Below are positions 39,247-47,453 of a DNA stretch of 64,000 bases, in pieces. Position numbers and translations under genes: made by a program. Each line of letters starts with the position of its first letter. Within the stretch, counting starts at the first letter, position 1. The notes beneath the pieces are model-generated. The model saw nothing but the letters and a program-made list of their open reading frames with translations. It searched no databases and was not told the origin of the DNA. The stretch lies in NCBI RefSeq assembly GCF_044227025.1, contig NZ_JBGAFX010000007.1, forward strand, positions 186,001 to 250,000, written 5' to 3'. The DNA comes from Dokdonella_A sp044227025. GTDB lineage: Bacteria > Pseudomonadota > Gammaproteobacteria > Xanthomonadales > Rhodanobacteraceae.

Positions 39247-39927
39247 ATGGGCAATGAACACAACCGCGCCGTCGTGCTCGTCTCCGGCGGCATGGATTCG
39301 GCGGTGACGCTCGCGATGGCCCGCGCACGCGGCCACGACTGCTATGCGCTCAGCGTCGACTACGGGCAGCGCCATTCCTCGGAGCTGGCCGCCGCGCGCA
39401 ACGTCGCGCTCGCGCTTGGCGCCATCGAACACAAGACCGTGCACGTCGACCTGCGCAGCATCGGCGGATCCGCGCTCACCGCCGACGACATCGCCGTCCC
39501 CGACGACGGCGGCAGCGGCATCCCGGTCACCTACGTGCCCGCGCGCAACACCATCATGCTGTCGGTCGCGCTCGGCTGGGCCGAAGTGCTCGGCGCGCGC
39601 GACATCTGGTGCGGCGTCAACGCGGTCGACTACTCCGGCTATCCCGATTGCCGACCCGCGTTCATCGAAGCCTTCGGCAAGCTCGCCAACGTCGCCACCA
39701 AGGCCGGCGTCGAAGGCGCGCACCTCACCGTCCACGCGCCGCTGCTCGACATGGGCAAGGCCGACATCGTGCGCGCCGGCATCGCGCTCGGTATCGACTT
39801 CGGCAGCACCGTGTCCTGCTACCAGGCCGACCCCGAGGGCCGCGCCTGCGGCCACTGCGACGCCTGCCGCCTGCGCGCCGACGGCTTCCGCAACGCCGGC
39901 GTGCCCGACCCCACGCGCTACCGCTGA
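39247..39927 (+). CDS. queC: 7-cyano-7-deazaguanine synthase QueC
   Basis: A 226-aa ATP-dependent enzyme starting MGNEHNRAVVL. It has the PP-loop VLVSGGMDSAVTLA, the CGVNAVDYSGYPDCRPAF segment and a C-terminal zinc site CGHCDAC. It converts 7-carboxy-7-deazaguanine to preQ0. The upstream 15 nt in frame belong to the repeat region. Confidence 0.96.
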   Translation: MGNEHNRAVVLVSGGMDSAVTLAMARARGHDCYALSVDYGQRHSSELAAARNVALALGAIEHKTVHVDLRSIGGSALTADDIAVPDDGGSGIPVTYVPARNTIMLSVALGWAEVLGARDIWCGVNAVDYSGYPDCRPAFIEAFGKLANVATKAGVEGAHLTVHAPLLDMGKADIVRAGIALGIDFGSTVSCYQADPEGRACGHCDACRLRADGFRNAGVPDPTRYR

Positions 39928-39993
39928 GGCGCCGGGGCAGGTAGAATTCGCGGCCCTTCGCGTGTCGCGTCTGTGGCGCGACAGCAGCTTTCC

Positions 39994-40068
39994 GGGCCGT
40001 TAGCTCAGCGGTAGAGCAGTGGACTTTTAATCCATTGGTCGATGGTTCGATCCCATCACGGCCCACCA
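39994..40068 (+). tRNA. tRNA-Lys (anticodon UUU)
   Basis: A 75-nt cloverleaf. The acceptor stem GGGCCGT/ACGGCCC, D-loop TTAGCTCAGCGGTAGAGC, anticodon stem GTGGA/TCCAT with loop CTTTTAA (anticodon TTT), and T-loop GGTTCGATCCC are all present. The CCA end is encoded (40066-40068). Its 3' part is the integration site of the element that follows. Confidence 0.97.
40024..40065 (+). repeat. Left attachment site of the tRNA-Lys element
   Basis: 42 nt starting CTTTTAATCCATTGG and ending CACGGCCCA, inside the tRNA-Lys gene from the anticodon loop to the discriminator base. It is identical to 47454-47495. Confidence 0.92.
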
Positions 40069-40170
40069 ATTAAATCAACGATTTGGGCCCTATCCGCCTG
40101 CGCTGATTTGCTTCGCAGGGACACTACAGGGACAATCCTCCTCCACAATCGGCAATTGTTGGGGTGGACC

Positions 40171-41232
40171 GTGGCGACTATCGAGAAACGGACCCGCGAC
40201 AGTGGGACCATGTACCGGGTCAAGATTCGCCTGCGCGGGTACCCGCCTGCCGACGCGACGTTCGACCGCATCACCGATGCGAAGCGATGGGCAGCCGAGA
40301 CTGAGACCGCCATCCGCGCCGGTCGCTGGTTTCAGCACGTCGAGGCGAAGCGCAACACGCTTGCCGACCTGATCGACCGATACATTGCCGAGTACCTGCC
40401 AACTGCAGGCCTGCGGTCGACTGCACCCCGCATCGCGCACCTGAATGTCTGGCGTGCCGAGTTGGGCAAGCTCACGCTTGCCGAGGTGACACCCGCGCGC
40501 ATCGTCGCGGCGCGCAGCAAGCTCTTGAACACGACGACCAAGCGGCGCCGGGCCATGACGCCCGCCACGGCGAACCGTTACATCGCCAGCTTGCGGCATT
40601 GCCTCAACATCGGTGTGCGCGAGTTCCAATTGATCGACGACAACCCTACGCGCAAGGTGCGCCAGTTCACCGAGCCGCGCGGCCGCGTCCGCTTCCTTTC
40701 GGATGCCGAGCGCGACGCGCTGCTGCGCGAGTGCAAGGCGCACAGCGAGGCGCTGCATACCGTGATAGTGCTCGCGCTCGCTACGGGCGCTCGTCGAGGT
40801 GAATTGCTCGGGCTGCGCTGGCCGGACGTTGACCTACAACGCGACCGCCTGACCTTCCATGCCACGAAGAATGGCGAGCGTCGCAGCGTGCCGTTGGCTG
40901 CATTCGCTGCGGAGCGCGTGCGCGCGTTCGCCAAGGTGCGCCGCTTGGATTGCGACCTTGTGTTCCCCGGCAACAACGCGCACCCGCTGGTTATCGACAA
41001 GATGTTCAACGACGCGACGGCGCGCGCACGGATCGAGGGCTTTCGCTTCCATGACCTTCGCCACACGGCGGCGTCGTGGCTGGCAATGAGCGGGGCGACG
41101 CTTGCCGAGATTGCCGAAGTGCTCGGGCACAAGACGCTGGCGATGGTGAAGCGGTACGCGCACCTGACCGAAGGGCACACGCGCGGCGTGGTCGAGCGGA
41201 TGAATCAGGCGAAGCTCGGAGGAGGAGTATGA
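40171..41232 (+). CDS. Tyrosine-type site-specific integrase
   Basis: A 353-aa phage-type integrase starting VATIEKRTRDSGTMYR at GTG 40171. The N-terminal arm-binding region (about 1-60) is followed by a SAM-like core-binding domain (about 65-160). The catalytic domain has Arg in ATGARRGELLGLRW, then FHDLRHTAASW, HKTLAMVKRY with the terminal Tyr nucleophile. It lies 103 nt after the tRNA-Lys attachment site and is the evident recombinase of the element. An open frame extends back into the tRNA, but those residues are an artefact of tRNA sequence. Confidence 0.95.
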   Translation: MATIEKRTRDSGTMYRVKIRLRGYPPADATFDRITDAKRWAAETETAIRAGRWFQHVEAKRNTLADLIDRYIAEYLPTAGLRSTAPRIAHLNVWRAELGKLTLAEVTPARIVAARSKLLNTTTKRRRAMTPATANRYIASLRHCLNIGVREFQLIDDNPTRKVRQFTEPRGRVRFLSDAERDALLRECKAHSEALHTVIVLALATGARRGELLGLRWPDVDLQRDRLTFHATKNGERRSVPLAAFAAERVRAFAKVRRLDCDLVFPGNNAHPLVIDKMFNDATARARIEGFRFHDLRHTAASWLAMSGATLAEIAEVLGHKTLAMVKRYAHLTEGHTRGVVERMNQAKLGGGV

Positions 41233-41609
41233 CGACCGGCAAGCTCGCGGGCGACGACGCGCGGCGCATGCTTCGGGCGGTCGCGCAGGCGCTTGTGGAT
41301 GGGGACGTGCGCGCACTCCGCGGCAATGATCGAAACTTGGCGGTATGCGTCTTGCGCGCGCTTGCGGATGGCGACGACCCAACAGTGTTTTGGGACCGTG
41401 GTGCGCTTGCGGACACGCAGCGCAGGGCGGTCAGAGCCGTCCTGCGGCATGCCGCCGCAGCGACCTCATGGAGTCAGGCCTACAAGCTCGCCGCCGACGA
41501 GTTGCGAATGGACAGCCGCCCGGTCAAGGAGCATTGGCTCGCATGGCGCAAGGACTCTTGGCCGACTGGCATGCCGCTGCCGATCCTGAAAAGCAAGACG
41601 CCCAAGTAG
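41229..41609 (+). CDS. Hypothetical protein of the integrative element
   Basis: A 126-aa protein with ATG overlapping the integrase stop and GGAGGAG upstream, so translation is coupled. It is Ala/Arg-rich and helical (ARRMLRAVAQALVDGDVRAL; FWDRGALADTQRRAVRAVL). The C-terminal part (SWSQAYKLAADELRMDSRPVKEHW) looks like a DNA-binding helix-turn-helix but no family is recognised. Function unknown. Confidence 0.65.
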   Translation: MTTGKLAGDDARRMLRAVAQALVDGDVRALRGNDRNLAVCVLRALADGDDPTVFWDRGALADTQRRAVRAVLRHAAAATSWSQAYKLAADELRMDSRPVKEHWLAWRKDSWPTGMPLPILKSKTPK

Positions 41610-41699
41610 GGAAGTTGCGCGTCCTGACCGCCACCGGATAGCTGCATAGATTGACGACCCACAGGCCCGCACAACGCGTGGCAAAAGAGGGTCGCAATC

Positions 41700-41909
41700 G
41701 TGGAGAGTGGACAATTCTCGACCGTCGAGCAGTTCGCGCAAAAGTTCCCTGCATTCACGCCGGCAAGCCTGCGATGGATGCTGTTCAACCGCGAAACAAA
41801 CGGGCTTGATACCGCCGTCGTCCAGATTGGGCGGCGCATCCTGATCGACGAGCAAGCATTCGTGGCGTGGCTGCGCGAGCATCGCGGCAGCGCAAAGGCC
41901 GCCGCATGA
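41700..41909 (+). CDS. Excisionase-like small DNA-binding protein
   Basis: A 69-aa protein (GTG start). The sequence FSTVEQFAQKFPAFTPASLRWMLFN ... VVQIGRRILIDEQAFVAWLREH has the shape of a MerR/AlpA-type winged helix, as in excisionases and satellite regulators: a helix-turn-helix followed by a wing and an RRILID strand. It overlaps the next possible ATG (ATGA). It probably directs excision or regulates the integrase. Confidence 0.65.
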   Translation: MESGQFSTVEQFAQKFPAFTPASLRWMLFNRETNGLDTAVVQIGRRILIDEQAFVAWLREHRGSAKAAA

Positions 41910-42037
41910 CCGACCACAAACGACAACGCCCGCACGAGGCGGGCGTCGAAGCTGCTGGCAGGCAGTGCGAGCACGGTGGCAACGGGTCGCGGGCGAATTA
42001 TACCTCGTGCCGGTCCGGATGGCTAGAAGGCCATATC

Positions 42038-42265
42038 ATGCCAACGCCGCGGCACAGCGCAGACGAGTATCAGCACGCCGTGTGCAGCGCGGTTCGGCTG
42101 GCGCGCTTCGGCGGCACGGATGCGGGCCTGACCCGCGCCCGTATCGCCATCCTGCGCCTTCGCCGCGCCTACGATGTGATCCCCGGCTGGGCGGACGCCT
42201 GCGACGAGCTGCTGCGGTTGCTCGCCGAGCGGCGCCGGGTCGCGGTCAGGAAGCGCGTGGCATGA
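42038..42265 (+). CDS. Small hypothetical protein of the element
   Basis: A 75-aa protein starting MPTPRHSADEYQ, with AGAAGG 9 nt before it. It is helical, with a basic C-terminus (LLAERRRVAVRKRVA). A longer version from ATG 41906 (overlapping the excisionase-like stop) would be 119 aa but runs through a GC hairpin (CGCCCGC-ACGA-GGCGGGCG near 41932) and Gly/Ser residues of poor coding character. No family recognised. It overlaps the next gene by 4 nt. Confidence 0.55.
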   Translation: MPTPRHSADEYQHAVCSAVRLARFGGTDAGLTRARIAILRLRRAYDVIPGWADACDELLRLLAERRRVAVRKRVA

Positions 42266-42699
42266 ACGCCGTTGACACTCTGCTGTGCCGGCTCAACAAC
42301 GCGCGGGCACACGGTCCGAACGGCTGGCGTGCCGACTGTCCGAACGGCCATTCCTCACGCGGCACGCTATCGATCGGCGAGGGCGACGACGGCCGCGTGC
42401 TGCTCCGTTGCTTCGCAGGATGCAGTGCTGCCGAGGTAATGGGCGCGGTCGGACTGACCCTGGCCGACCTGTTCCCTGAACCCGTGCGCGAGTCTGGTCC
42501 GTTGGCGCGCGCGCAACGCCGCGAAGCGATGCGGCAAGCCGCATGGGCGGCGGCGCTGGCCGTGCTCGCACGCGAGGCCGTCGTGATCCATGTCGCTGCC
42601 GAAGCGATGGCGCGAGGCGAGCCGATCGCGGCCGGAGACGCCGAGCGCGTGCGCATTGCAGCCGAGCGGATACAGGACGCGCGCGAGGCGCTGGCATGA
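42262..42699 (+). CDS. Primase-type zinc-ribbon protein
   Basis: A 145-aa protein. Residues 5-75 resemble the CHC2-like zinc-binding N-terminus of phage/plasmid primases: DCPNGHSSRGTLSIGEGDDG, then LLRCFAGCSAAEVMGAVGL and LADLFPE. Its ligands would be C, H, C and C. The remainder is a helical Ala/Arg-rich tail, and no TOPRIM or polymerase domain is present. It is immediately followed by the ATPase gene with a 4-nt overlap, so it is likely part of the element's replication module. Confidence 0.7.
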   Translation: MNAVDTLLCRLNNARAHGPNGWRADCPNGHSSRGTLSIGEGDDGRVLLRCFAGCSAAEVMGAVGLTLADLFPEPVRESGPLARAQRREAMRQAAWAAALAVLAREAVVIHVAAEAMARGEPIAAGDAERVRIAAERIQDAREALA

Positions 42700-44051
42700 C
42701 CTACCTCGACGAACTGCCGCGAAGCATTCGCGAGATCGACGAGGCGAGCGACCGCGACCTGGAGCGGCTGAATCGTTCGCTTACGCGCAGGCGCGGCGAG
42801 CGTGCCGAAGCGAGTCCGACGCCGCTTGTGCCCGTCGAGGTCGGCGACCTTGCGACCGCCGCGGTCGAGCCGCCGCAATTCGTCGTCGCGTCAGTCATCC
42901 CGCGCGGTCATGTGACCCTGCTTGGCGGGCACGGTGGAACTGGCAAGAGTTCGCTTGCACTCGCGATTGCGGCGAGCATTGCGGCCGGAGTGACGTGGGC
43001 GGGCCTGAGCGTCGCGCAGGGGCGCGCGCTGTTCGTGACGCTTGAAGACCCCGGCGCGCTGGTGCGTTGGCGCCTGCGCGCGATCTGCGAAGCCTACGAG
43101 CTGGACGTCGGCACGGTCGCACGGAATCTGCTGATCTTCGATGGCACCGAGGCCGACGCCTGCGCGCTCGCGCACGAGGCATTCGTCGACGGCCGCACCG
43201 TGCTGGAACCCAGCGCGAGCATGCGCCAGCTACGCGATGCAGCGTCCGGCGCCGCGTTGGTCGTTGTCGACAACGCAAGCGACGCCTTCGACGGCAACGA
43301 GAACGATCGCCGGCAAGTGCGCACGTTCGTCCGCGCGCTCGCGAAGATCGGACGCGACAACGGGGCAGCTGTCCTGCTGCTCGCGCATATCGACAAGCAA
43401 GCGGCACGGCATGGATCGCACGGGAACACGTTCAGCGGCTCGACCGCATGGCACAACTCGGCGCGCAGTCGCTTGGCGCTGGTCGAAGCGGATGGCGCGA
43501 TCGAGCTGCGACACGAAAAGGCGAATCTGTGCCGAAAAGCGGACCCGATCGGTTTCCGCTTCAACGATGCCGGCGTGCTACTCCCGTTCGGCAGCGGCGC
43601 GCCGAGCGAGGGCGCTGGGCTGGTAGCTGCCGGCGACGCTGCGGCCGTGCTGGTCGCGTTGCAGGCGGCGCATGCAAGCGGCGACTCCGTGAACGCGTCG
43701 CGGACCGGCCCCAGCAATGGGCACGTCGCCTTGTCAGCATTCGGCCTGCCGGAAAATCTACTCGGCGGCAGCGGGCGCGCCCGGTTCTGGCGAGCGGTCT
43801 GCGCGCTACTGGCCGATGGCCGCGCGACGGTCGAGCTGGTGCGCACTGACCAGCGAAATGTGCGCCGCCGCATTGTCCCTGCGTCAGTTCGTCAATCCCC
43901 CGCACCCCCTAAGGAACCGACGCACTCCGTGCGCGTCGGTCCCGGTTTCGCGTCAGTTTGCGAATCGACGAAGAACCGACGAACTAACGCGCGCAAACGA
44001 TGCGAGCGCTGCCGCGGCGAAGGCTGCGCGTGGTGCAGCGATGCGACCTGA
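42696..44051 (+). CDS. RepA/RecA-like ATPase (AAA_25) of the element
   Basis: A 451-aa protein. The RecA-type core begins at VIPRGHVTLLGGHGGTGKSSLAL (Walker A near residue 80). Walker B is ALVVVDNASDAF, and AAVLLLAHIDKQA ... GSTAWHNSARSR matches the helicase-loader/RepA hexamer group (PF13481). The C-terminal 100 residues hold a basic, Cys-rich tail (RCERCRGEGCAWC) like a small zinc knuckle. It likely acts with the zinc-ribbon gene in replication of the excised element. Confidence 0.82.
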   Translation: MTYLDELPRSIREIDEASDRDLERLNRSLTRRRGERAEASPTPLVPVEVGDLATAAVEPPQFVVASVIPRGHVTLLGGHGGTGKSSLALAIAASIAAGVTWAGLSVAQGRALFVTLEDPGALVRWRLRAICEAYELDVGTVARNLLIFDGTEADACALAHEAFVDGRTVLEPSASMRQLRDAASGAALVVVDNASDAFDGNENDRRQVRTFVRALAKIGRDNGAAVLLLAHIDKQAARHGSHGNTFSGSTAWHNSARSRLALVEADGAIELRHEKANLCRKADPIGFRFNDAGVLLPFGSGAPSEGAGLVAAGDAAAVLVALQAAHASGDSVNASRTGPSNGHVALSAFGLPENLLGGSGRARFWRAVCALLADGRATVELVRTDQRNVRRRIVPASVRQSPAPPKEPTHSVRVGPGFASVCESTKNRRTNARKRCERCRGEGCAWCSDAT

Positions 44052-44077
44052 TCCAAGCAATTCCAGAGCAACCCGAC

Positions 44078-44503
44078 ATGACGAAAAAGCAAAAGGGTTT
44101 CCAGCCCGGAGCAAGCGGCAATCCGAAAGGACGGCCACGTGGCATCCCCGACCGACGCAATGCCCTGCGCGATGCGCTCGGCGCCGACCTGCCCGCGATC
44201 GTGCGCAAGCTGGTCGAGGCGGCGAAGGCTGGCGACGTGGCCGCTGCGTCGCTGATCTTGTCGCGTTGCCTGCCGCCGCTGCGGCCATCGCGCGAACTGC
44301 TCGAGGTGCCGGGCATCGCGACCGGCGCGACCGCAACAGAGATCGCGCAGGCGCTTGTGACTGCTGCTGCTCGCGGCGAGCTGCCGAGCGATGCAGCTGC
44401 CGAGCTGGTCGCCGCGCTCGGTGCGGTCGCCCGGCTGCGCGAAGTCGACGAACTGGCCGCGCGTTTGTCGGCCTTGGAAGGGGAGCGCCGCAATGAATCG
44501 TGA
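44078..44503 (+). CDS. DUF5681 protein
   Basis: A 141-aa protein starting MTKKQKGFQPGASGNPKGRPRG. That GNPKGRP motif defines DUF5681, a short domain found in phages and satellites, often near terminase genes. The rest is helical. It overlaps the next small gene. A packaging or DNA-binding role is only suggested by context in other genomes. Confidence 0.78.
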   Translation: MTKKQKGFQPGASGNPKGRPRGIPDRRNALRDALGADLPAIVRKLVEAAKAGDVAAASLILSRCLPPLRPSRELLEVPGIATGATATEIAQALVTAAARGELPSDAAAELVAALGAVARLREVDELAARLSALEGERRNES

Positions 44504-44690
44504 CCTGCGCCGGCGACTGGCCGCGCTTGAAGCCCGACCCCGCGCGTCCGAGTTCCTGAAGGTCGACGGCTTGCGCGTCGTCGGCGCTGGGTTGTACGTG
44601 CCGCTGCCGATGGCGGCCGACGCATGGGAACGCCTTGCACGCGACTCGCAAGCCGAATTGACCGAACTGGAACAGAGGATCGACGCATGA
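44493..44690 (+). CDS. Small hypothetical protein of the element
   Basis: A 65-aa protein starting MNRDLRRRLAALEARP, overlapping the DUF5681 gene by 11 nt and the next gene by 4 nt. It has a basic helical start and an acidic end. No family recognised. The start resembles that of the next gene, suggesting a shared coiled-coil segment (LRRRLAALEARP versus IRTRLERLEAQR). Confidence 0.6.
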   Translation: MNRDLRRRLAALEARPRASEFLKVDGLRVVGAGLYVPLPMAADAWERLARDSQAELTELEQRIDA

Positions 44691-44887
44691 CCATCCGCAC
44701 CCGCCTGGAACGGCTCGAAGCGCAGCGCGACGGCGACGGCGTCGTGATCCGCGCGCAGCGACCGAACGAGACGCACGCCGAGGCATTGGAGCGGGTGCGT
44801 GCCCGCTACAGCGAACGCGCCCGGCTCACGCTGCCGCCACCCGGCGACGGCGACGACTTCGCCAAGCACGTAGACGAATTCGTGTGA
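44687..44887 (+). CDS. Small hypothetical protein of the element
   Basis: A 66-aa protein starting MTIRTRLERLEAQRDGDG, overlapping the previous stop by ATGA. It is charged, with an acidic end (GDGDDFAKHVDEFV). No family recognised. Confidence 0.6.
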   Translation: MTIRTRLERLEAQRDGDGVVIRAQRPNETHAEALERVRARYSERARLTLPPPGDGDDFAKHVDEFV

Positions 44888-44939
44888 TGTGACCGCAGCC
44901 GCGCGGATCGCGGCGAGAAAACATTCGAGGGCAACAACG

Positions 44940-45662
44940 ATGGACCACAACGAAAACTTTGCCGTGACGATCGCAGCGGATGGCGCACGCGCGCAACGGG
45001 GCGAGGATGGCCGTGTCGACGCGATCGTGCTCACTGAGGGCCGCGCCATTGCTTGGCGCGCGCCCATTGGTGCGGAACCCGGCACGCGCGAGTACGACTT
45101 GGCCGCGCGACTGGTGCGGTCGGCGACGAAAGCGGCCGGCGAGATTGACCGCATCCGCGCTGATCCCGACCGATCCGACGCATGGAAGGACGCCGAAGCG
45201 GAGCGCGTCGCCGCGCGCGTAGGGGCCGAATTCGCCAGTGCCAGGTCCGAAGCGGATAGGCATGTCGCCGAGTTCGAGGCGCGCGACGCGCAGGAAGCCG
45301 TCGCGCCGCCGCTGGCCGCTGGCGACCATGCTGCCGCGCTGGTCGATCACGAGTGCAGAATGTGGCTGCGCGGGCTCGACCGTGATGCGCTGGTGAAGCT
45401 CGCGACCGAGCTGACCGACCCGCGTCATGCGCGCCTGCTCGCCGCGATGATGCGCAGTCCTGTCCCGCTGCCCGGAATGCTCGGGCCGGTCGCGTCGGCC
45501 GCTTGGCTCGACGTGCAGGCCAAGGCCGACCCGCAAGGCGCGCGCCTACGTCGCCAAGCGACCGAGCGCGTTGGATGGCTGCGCCAAGTCATCGAGCAAT
45601 CGGCAAACGCACTGCCGAAGCCACGACCGTCGCGCGCGCCGATCGTTCAGCGCGTCGCCTGA
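44940..45662 (+). CDS. Hypothetical protein of the element
   Basis: A 240-aa protein starting MDHNENFAVTIAADG, with a GAGGG ribosome site. An upstream GTG (44889) would add 17 basic residues. It is Ala/Arg/Asp-rich and mostly helical (EFASARSEADRHVAEFEARDAQEAVA), with no cysteine motif or membrane segment. A strong terminator follows. No family recognised. It could be structural or regulatory. Confidence 0.6.
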   Translation: MDHNENFAVTIAADGARAQRGEDGRVDAIVLTEGRAIAWRAPIGAEPGTREYDLAARLVRSATKAAGEIDRIRADPDRSDAWKDAEAERVAARVGAEFASARSEADRHVAEFEARDAQEAVAPPLAAGDHAAALVDHECRMWLRGLDRDALVKLATELTDPRHARLLAAMMRSPVPLPGMLGPVASAAWLDVQAKADPQGARLRRQATERVGWLRQVIEQSANALPKPRPSRAPIVQRVA

Positions 45663-45673
45663 GATTTGCCATT

Positions 45674-45703
45674 CGCCCCGGCGTGAAGTCGGGGCGCTTT
45701 TTC
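45674..45703 (+). terminator. Rho-independent terminator in the element
   Basis: CGCCCCG/CGGGGCG 7-bp stem with a 9-nt loop and TTTTTC after it. It ends the main rightward gene block of the element. The palindrome TACC-GTGCAT-GGTA follows at 45705-45718. Confidence 0.82.
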
Positions 45704-45799
45704 TACCGTGCATGGTAGGCCGCGCCCGACGCGCGACCGTAGGTCTCCCGTGCTTTCATGGCATCGCGCCGACGTGGTGCTGAAACGAGGGAACCGACC

Positions 45800-45967
45800 A
45801 TGACTACGACCGAAGCTCTGCGCGCAGCGCTCGACTTGCTTGCGTGTGTTGCCGACGCTGCTCCAGCATTCCACCTGCCGGCCGACTTCGACGACGTCTA
45901 CGACTCTGCCGCGAAGACGCTGATATCAAGCCGTGATGATGGTAGGTTATCCAAACGCGTCGGCTAA
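45800..45967 (+). CDS. Very small hypothetical protein
   Basis: A 55-aa frame starting MTTTEALRAALDLLACV, with GAGGGAACC upstream. It is acidic and helical. A longer start (45758) is possible. Nothing further is recognised, and it may not be expressed. Confidence 0.4.
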   Translation: MTTTEALRAALDLLACVADAAPAFHLPADFDDVYDSAAKTLISSRDDGRLSKRVG

Positions 45968-45978
45968 CGAGTGTGGCA

Positions 45979-46566
45979 ATGGCGACTCCAAAAAACGCAA
46001 CGCTCCTACCCCCTCTTGAGCGGCTTTGGTTCCTGGCCGTGGCGAACGGCGACTTCGGCCAGTGCGCTCATGCTGCAGATCGCGCTATCGAATTTGAAAA
46101 GCAGGGTGATAGGTATTTGGCGCAAGGTCTCTCTGAAGTCGCAATCATCCGATTTGCGCGCCCCTTCTGTCGGTGCGTAGTGCCGCAGGAGCGCGCACCT
46201 CGCGCTCCAAGACCACCGCAACTTTCTGCTCGCCTTCCCATCGAATACATGCCCAACATGAAGGGGGCGAAATCTGTCCATGAAGGAGTGATGCGCACGC
46301 GGGATAGAATGTATGCGCATAGCGATCTCGAGAACAAGCCAATTCAACTTCGGCGACGTAAGCCAGACCAATCGGAATGGCGCTGGGTTATCGCTAGCAA
46401 AGTCCCGCGTGTTGGCGTCGAGAACCTACGAAATCTGGCTCGCATAGCGCGAGCCTTGGAGCTGAAGACCGCAATCGATGTTGCCGAACTTGCAGAGCAG
46501 GTCTTGCCGGGTTTCCCAGACGGGAAGGTGGCGACCATAGGCTTCCAACGTGGAAGCGATGCTTAG
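45979..46566 (+). CDS. HEPN-like cargo protein (AbiU2-like)
   Basis: A 195-aa protein (ATG 45979; GTG 45973 is also possible). It has a helical N-terminus (LERLWFLAVANGDFGQCAHAADRAIEF) and the motif RTRDRMYAHSD near residue 113, an R-x(4-6)-H HEPN RNase signature like that of AbiU2-type abortive-infection proteins. Base composition is clearly lower in GC than the rest of the window. It lies at the cargo end of the element and converges with the next gene. A toxin/defence role is an inference from this motif alone. Confidence 0.5.
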   Translation: MATPKNATLLPPLERLWFLAVANGDFGQCAHAADRAIEFEKQGDRYLAQGLSEVAIIRFARPFCRCVVPQERAPRAPRPPQLSARLPIEYMPNMKGAKSVHEGVMRTRDRMYAHSDLENKPIQLRRRKPDQSEWRWVIASKVPRVGVENLRNLARIARALELKTAIDVAELAEQVLPGFPDGKVATIGFQRGSDA

Positions 46567-46576
46567 GTGCGCAAGT

Positions 46577-47227
46577 TCAATCTATCGGCTTTGATCCGCC
46601 CGAGCGGTCATAGGCTGCAATCAGCGCTTGCTCAAAGCTGTCCAATTCTGTGTCGGGGTCTATTGGATACCGATCATTGAAGGCCGCAGCCTGCCAGATG
46701 AGCTGATGCGCCCCATTGGCATACCGCTGGAGATTCGCAACTAACCCTCGCAGTGGCTGCAACATCTTGTGGGAGTCCATAGCGACCTCTTCCACTGCCG
46801 CGCCCCACGGCGCGAGGGCGCCTTTGAGCTGGGCCAAGCCAGCTACCGTCGACGCGACGAAGCGCGCAGTGTCTCCGTCAAATAGGGTGATCTTGTCGGC
46901 GGACTGCTGGAGCAGCGGAAGATTCAATGAGCGAATCATCTGCACTGTGCTGGGCCAATTCAAAGCAGCCAATTCCCGATCTTGTAGGTCTTCGACCGCC
47001 TTCAGTCGGCGACGTATTCGGGGCAACGAAACTCTTACGTCCCCAAGCTCCTGGGCTATGTAGATAGCGAAGACTCGCCGAGCATGAGCCCGGTCCTTGG
47101 CCCGCCTTCGATCCGATTCGCCCGCAAGGTACAGTGCGACAATAACGGCCGCCAATGCGCCAAGGCCTGAAACCCATGTCGCGACATCGCCCCAGACAAT
47201 GTTGTTTGGACAGAAAAGGTCTTCCAT
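46577..47227 (-). CDS. Membrane-anchored cargo protein
   Basis: A 216-aa protein starting MEDLFCPNNIVWGD. One membrane helix (about 17-35, WVSGLGALAAVIVALYLAG) is followed by a basic stop-transfer stretch (SDRRRAKDRAHARR), and then a long helical cytoplasmic part. No catalytic motif is seen. It faces the HEPN-like gene with 10 nt between stop codons and shares its low GC, so the two may be one imported cargo unit. Confidence 0.6.
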   Translation of the reverse strand: MEDLFCPNNIVWGDVATWVSGLGALAAVIVALYLAGESDRRRAKDRAHARRVFAIYIAQELGDVRVSLPRIRRRLKAVEDLQDRELAALNWPSTVQMIRSLNLPLLQQSADKITLFDGDTARFVASTVAGLAQLKGALAPWGAAVEEVAMDSHKMLQPLRGLVANLQRYANGAHQLIWQAAAFNDRYPIDPDTELDSFEQALIAAYDRSGGSKPID

Positions 47228-47453
47228 CTTCCCTCCGATGGTGACGAACGATTTTGCGCGATTTTAGGGTACTCCCTCCTGGGCGCGCGCCAAGCACTTT
47301 CTTTCGTTCCGTCGGAGTATTGGTTCGTGGGGACACTCCGGGGACAGTTCGCCCTCACAAGCCGCAACATTGGACGGAAGCCGCCCGCAAGTGGCGCCCT
47401 GTTTTCAGGGGCTTTCGTGTTGTGCTGATTTGTGGAATACGGGGAAAACCCGT

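Noticed and set aside
38354..39328. Long open frames on both strands through the queE-queC repeats (up to 295 codons)
   Set aside because: They exist only because the repeat periods (78 and 75 bp) are multiples of three. The same short peptide repeats in every unit and no start signal is present.
40042..40170. Extension of the integrase frame into the tRNA-Lys gene, and the opposite-strand frame reading GRDGIEPSTNGLK
   Set aside because: These residues are translations of the tRNA 3' half. The same artefact appears at the second attachment site near 47490. The integrase family starts at VATIEKR.
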